Of a stretch of DNA of 64,000 nt, positions 63,317 to 64,000 are shown piece by piece. The notes beneath the pieces are model-generated. The model did no database searches. It was not told the DNA's origin and was given only the letters and a program-made list of their open reading frames with translations. Source of the DNA: GCA-002727735 sp036159515 (lineage in GTDB: Bacteria > Bacteroidota > Bacteroidia > Flavobacteriales_D > Parvicellaceae); contig JAYYEV010000002.1 of NCBI GenBank assembly GCA_036159515.1, positions 25,587 to 89,586 of the forward strand, written 5' to 3'. Each line of letters starts with the position of its first letter. The stretch's first letter is position 1. The position numbers and the translations under genes are program-made.

Positions 63317-64000
63317 TTAAAGTGTACCTCTTTTCTCTTGTTCTCTTTCTATGGCCTCGAATAGAGCCTTGAAATTTCCCGCTCCAAATCCTAAAGCTCC
63401 CATTCGTTGGATAATTTCAAAAAATAAAGTTGGTCTGTCTTCTACGGGTTTAGTAAAGATTTGAAGTAAATAACCTTCTTCGTCCGCATCAATCATGATG
63501 CCTAAGCTTTTTAATTTTTCGATGTCTTCGCCCAGTTGGTGATTGTGTTCTTCTAATCTCAGAGGAACTGCATTGTAGTATTCATCGGGTGGTGTGCTTA
63601 AAAATTCCACTCCCCTTTTTCTCATTTCAGTTACGGTCCCAATAATATCATTAGTTGCCACTGCGATATGCTGAACACCAGGGCCTTCATAAAAATCCAA
63701 ATACTCTTCAATTTGCGATCTTTTTTTACCTTCGGCAGGCTCATTGATAGGAAATTTAATTCTTCCATTTCCATTACTCATTACTTTACTCATGAGAGCA
63801 GAGTATTCCGTATGAATTTGTTTGTCATCAAACGAAAGGAAATTTACAAACCCCATAACATCTTCATACCATTTCACCCAGGTGTCCATTTCTCCCCACC
63901 CCACATTTCCAACCATATGGTCTATATATTTTAATCCAATAGCTGAAGGGTTATAATCCGATTCCCATTTTTTAAACCCTGGCATAAAGGTGCCGTGGTA
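63317..64000 (-). CDS. hpd: 4-hydroxyphenylpyruvate dioxygenase (5' end missing)
   Basis: The frame stays open to the right edge (YHGTF before the first Met), so this is the C-terminal 227 residues of a protein of about 380. All three iron ligands are visible: His in YIDHMVGNV, His in GVQHIAVAT and Glu in LFFEIIQRMG. GNFKALFEAIEREQEKRG is the usual C-terminal helix. The enzyme makes homogentisate from the tyrosine-derived keto acid. It is the first visible gene of hpd-kynA-paaABC. Confidence 0.95.
   Translation of the reverse strand, partial: YHGTFMPGFKKWESDYNPSAIGLKYIDHMVGNVGWGEMDTWVKWYEDVMGFVNFLSFDDKQIHTEYSALMSKVMSNGNGRIKFPINEPAEGKKRSQIEEYLDFYEGPGVQHIAVATNDIIGTVTEMRKRGVEFLSTPPDEYYNAVPLRLEEHNHQLGEDIEKLKSLGIMIDADEEGYLLQIFTKPVEDRPTLFFEIIQRMGALGFGAGNFKALFEAIEREQEKRGTL

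Overview
The window is a low-GC (about one third G+C by eye), gene-dense chromosomal segment of a Bacteroidota bacterium, most likely a free-living, probably marine, member of the Flavobacteriales. Evidence: type IX secretion (T9SS) sorting domains, a PorP/SprF gene beside a PorE-like OmpA protein, a TonB-dependent receptor with a carboxypeptidase-like regulatory domain, the ftsX-DUF3098-uppP-truB-queA cluster, HU-CCDC81/SPOR and DUF3098 families, TAnnTTTG-type -7 promoter boxes, and no Shine-Dalgarno sequences before most starts. I see no rRNA, CRISPR array, prophage or insertion sequence. No gap between genes reaches 300 bases.

Layout. 1-4.4 kb: a truncated cytochrome c / copper-monooxygenase-like surface protein diverges from a beta-helix T9SS cargo protein. 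4.4-6.4 kb: tRNA-Cys, folB, gltX. 6.5-13.4 kb: a three-gene surface cassette (type B T9SS adhesin, SprF-like barrel, PorE-like OmpA protein), then a YceI lipoprotein. 14.3-18.1 kb: ftsX, DUF3098, uppP, truB and queA, closed by a clear terminator. 18.1-27.7 kb: rlmN, MATE transporter, asd, a lamin-tail surface protein, polyprenyl synthetase, uvrC, an HU/SPOR protein and recX. 27.7-36.1 kb: a long minus-strand run, tatC-lptB-tsaB-siaC-like-ompH-tonB-MORN protein-TonB-dependent receptor. 36.1-43.2 kb: methyltransferase, M23 lipoprotein, AsmA protein, metzincin protease, YhhN protein. 43.3-51.1 kb: membrane pyrophosphatase, then coaX-OMP-TPR-lptC-small membrane protein-CNNM. 51.1-53.4 kb: LolE-like permease and dprA. 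53.4-57.8 kb: rimP-nusA-infB behind a strong promoter and a leader hairpin. 57.8-64 kb: a barrel protein, a small membrane protein, a nitroreductase, a glycosyltransferase, and an aromatic-catabolism operon hpd-kynA-paaABC that runs off the right edge.

How the genes work together. Much of the window serves the cell envelope: LPS export (lptB, lptC), undecaprenyl recycling (uppP), Tat export (tatC), lipoprotein release (LolE-like), chaperoning (OmpH), T9SS cargo and its helpers, and TonB-linked uptake. A second theme is translation and tRNA modification (gltX, truB, queA, rlmN, tsaB, rimP-nusA-infB). The right edge degrades tyrosine, tryptophan and phenylacetate.

The most notable non-genic signals are: a duplicated octamer in the rimP leader that gives two mutually exclusive hairpins; promoter boxes so close to start codons that the messages may be leaderless; and convergent genes that all overlap or abut at their stops. 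No wholly unknown multi-gene system stands out. The best candidates for new biology are the tonB-MORN protein-TonB receptor trio and the small unknown proteins named below.
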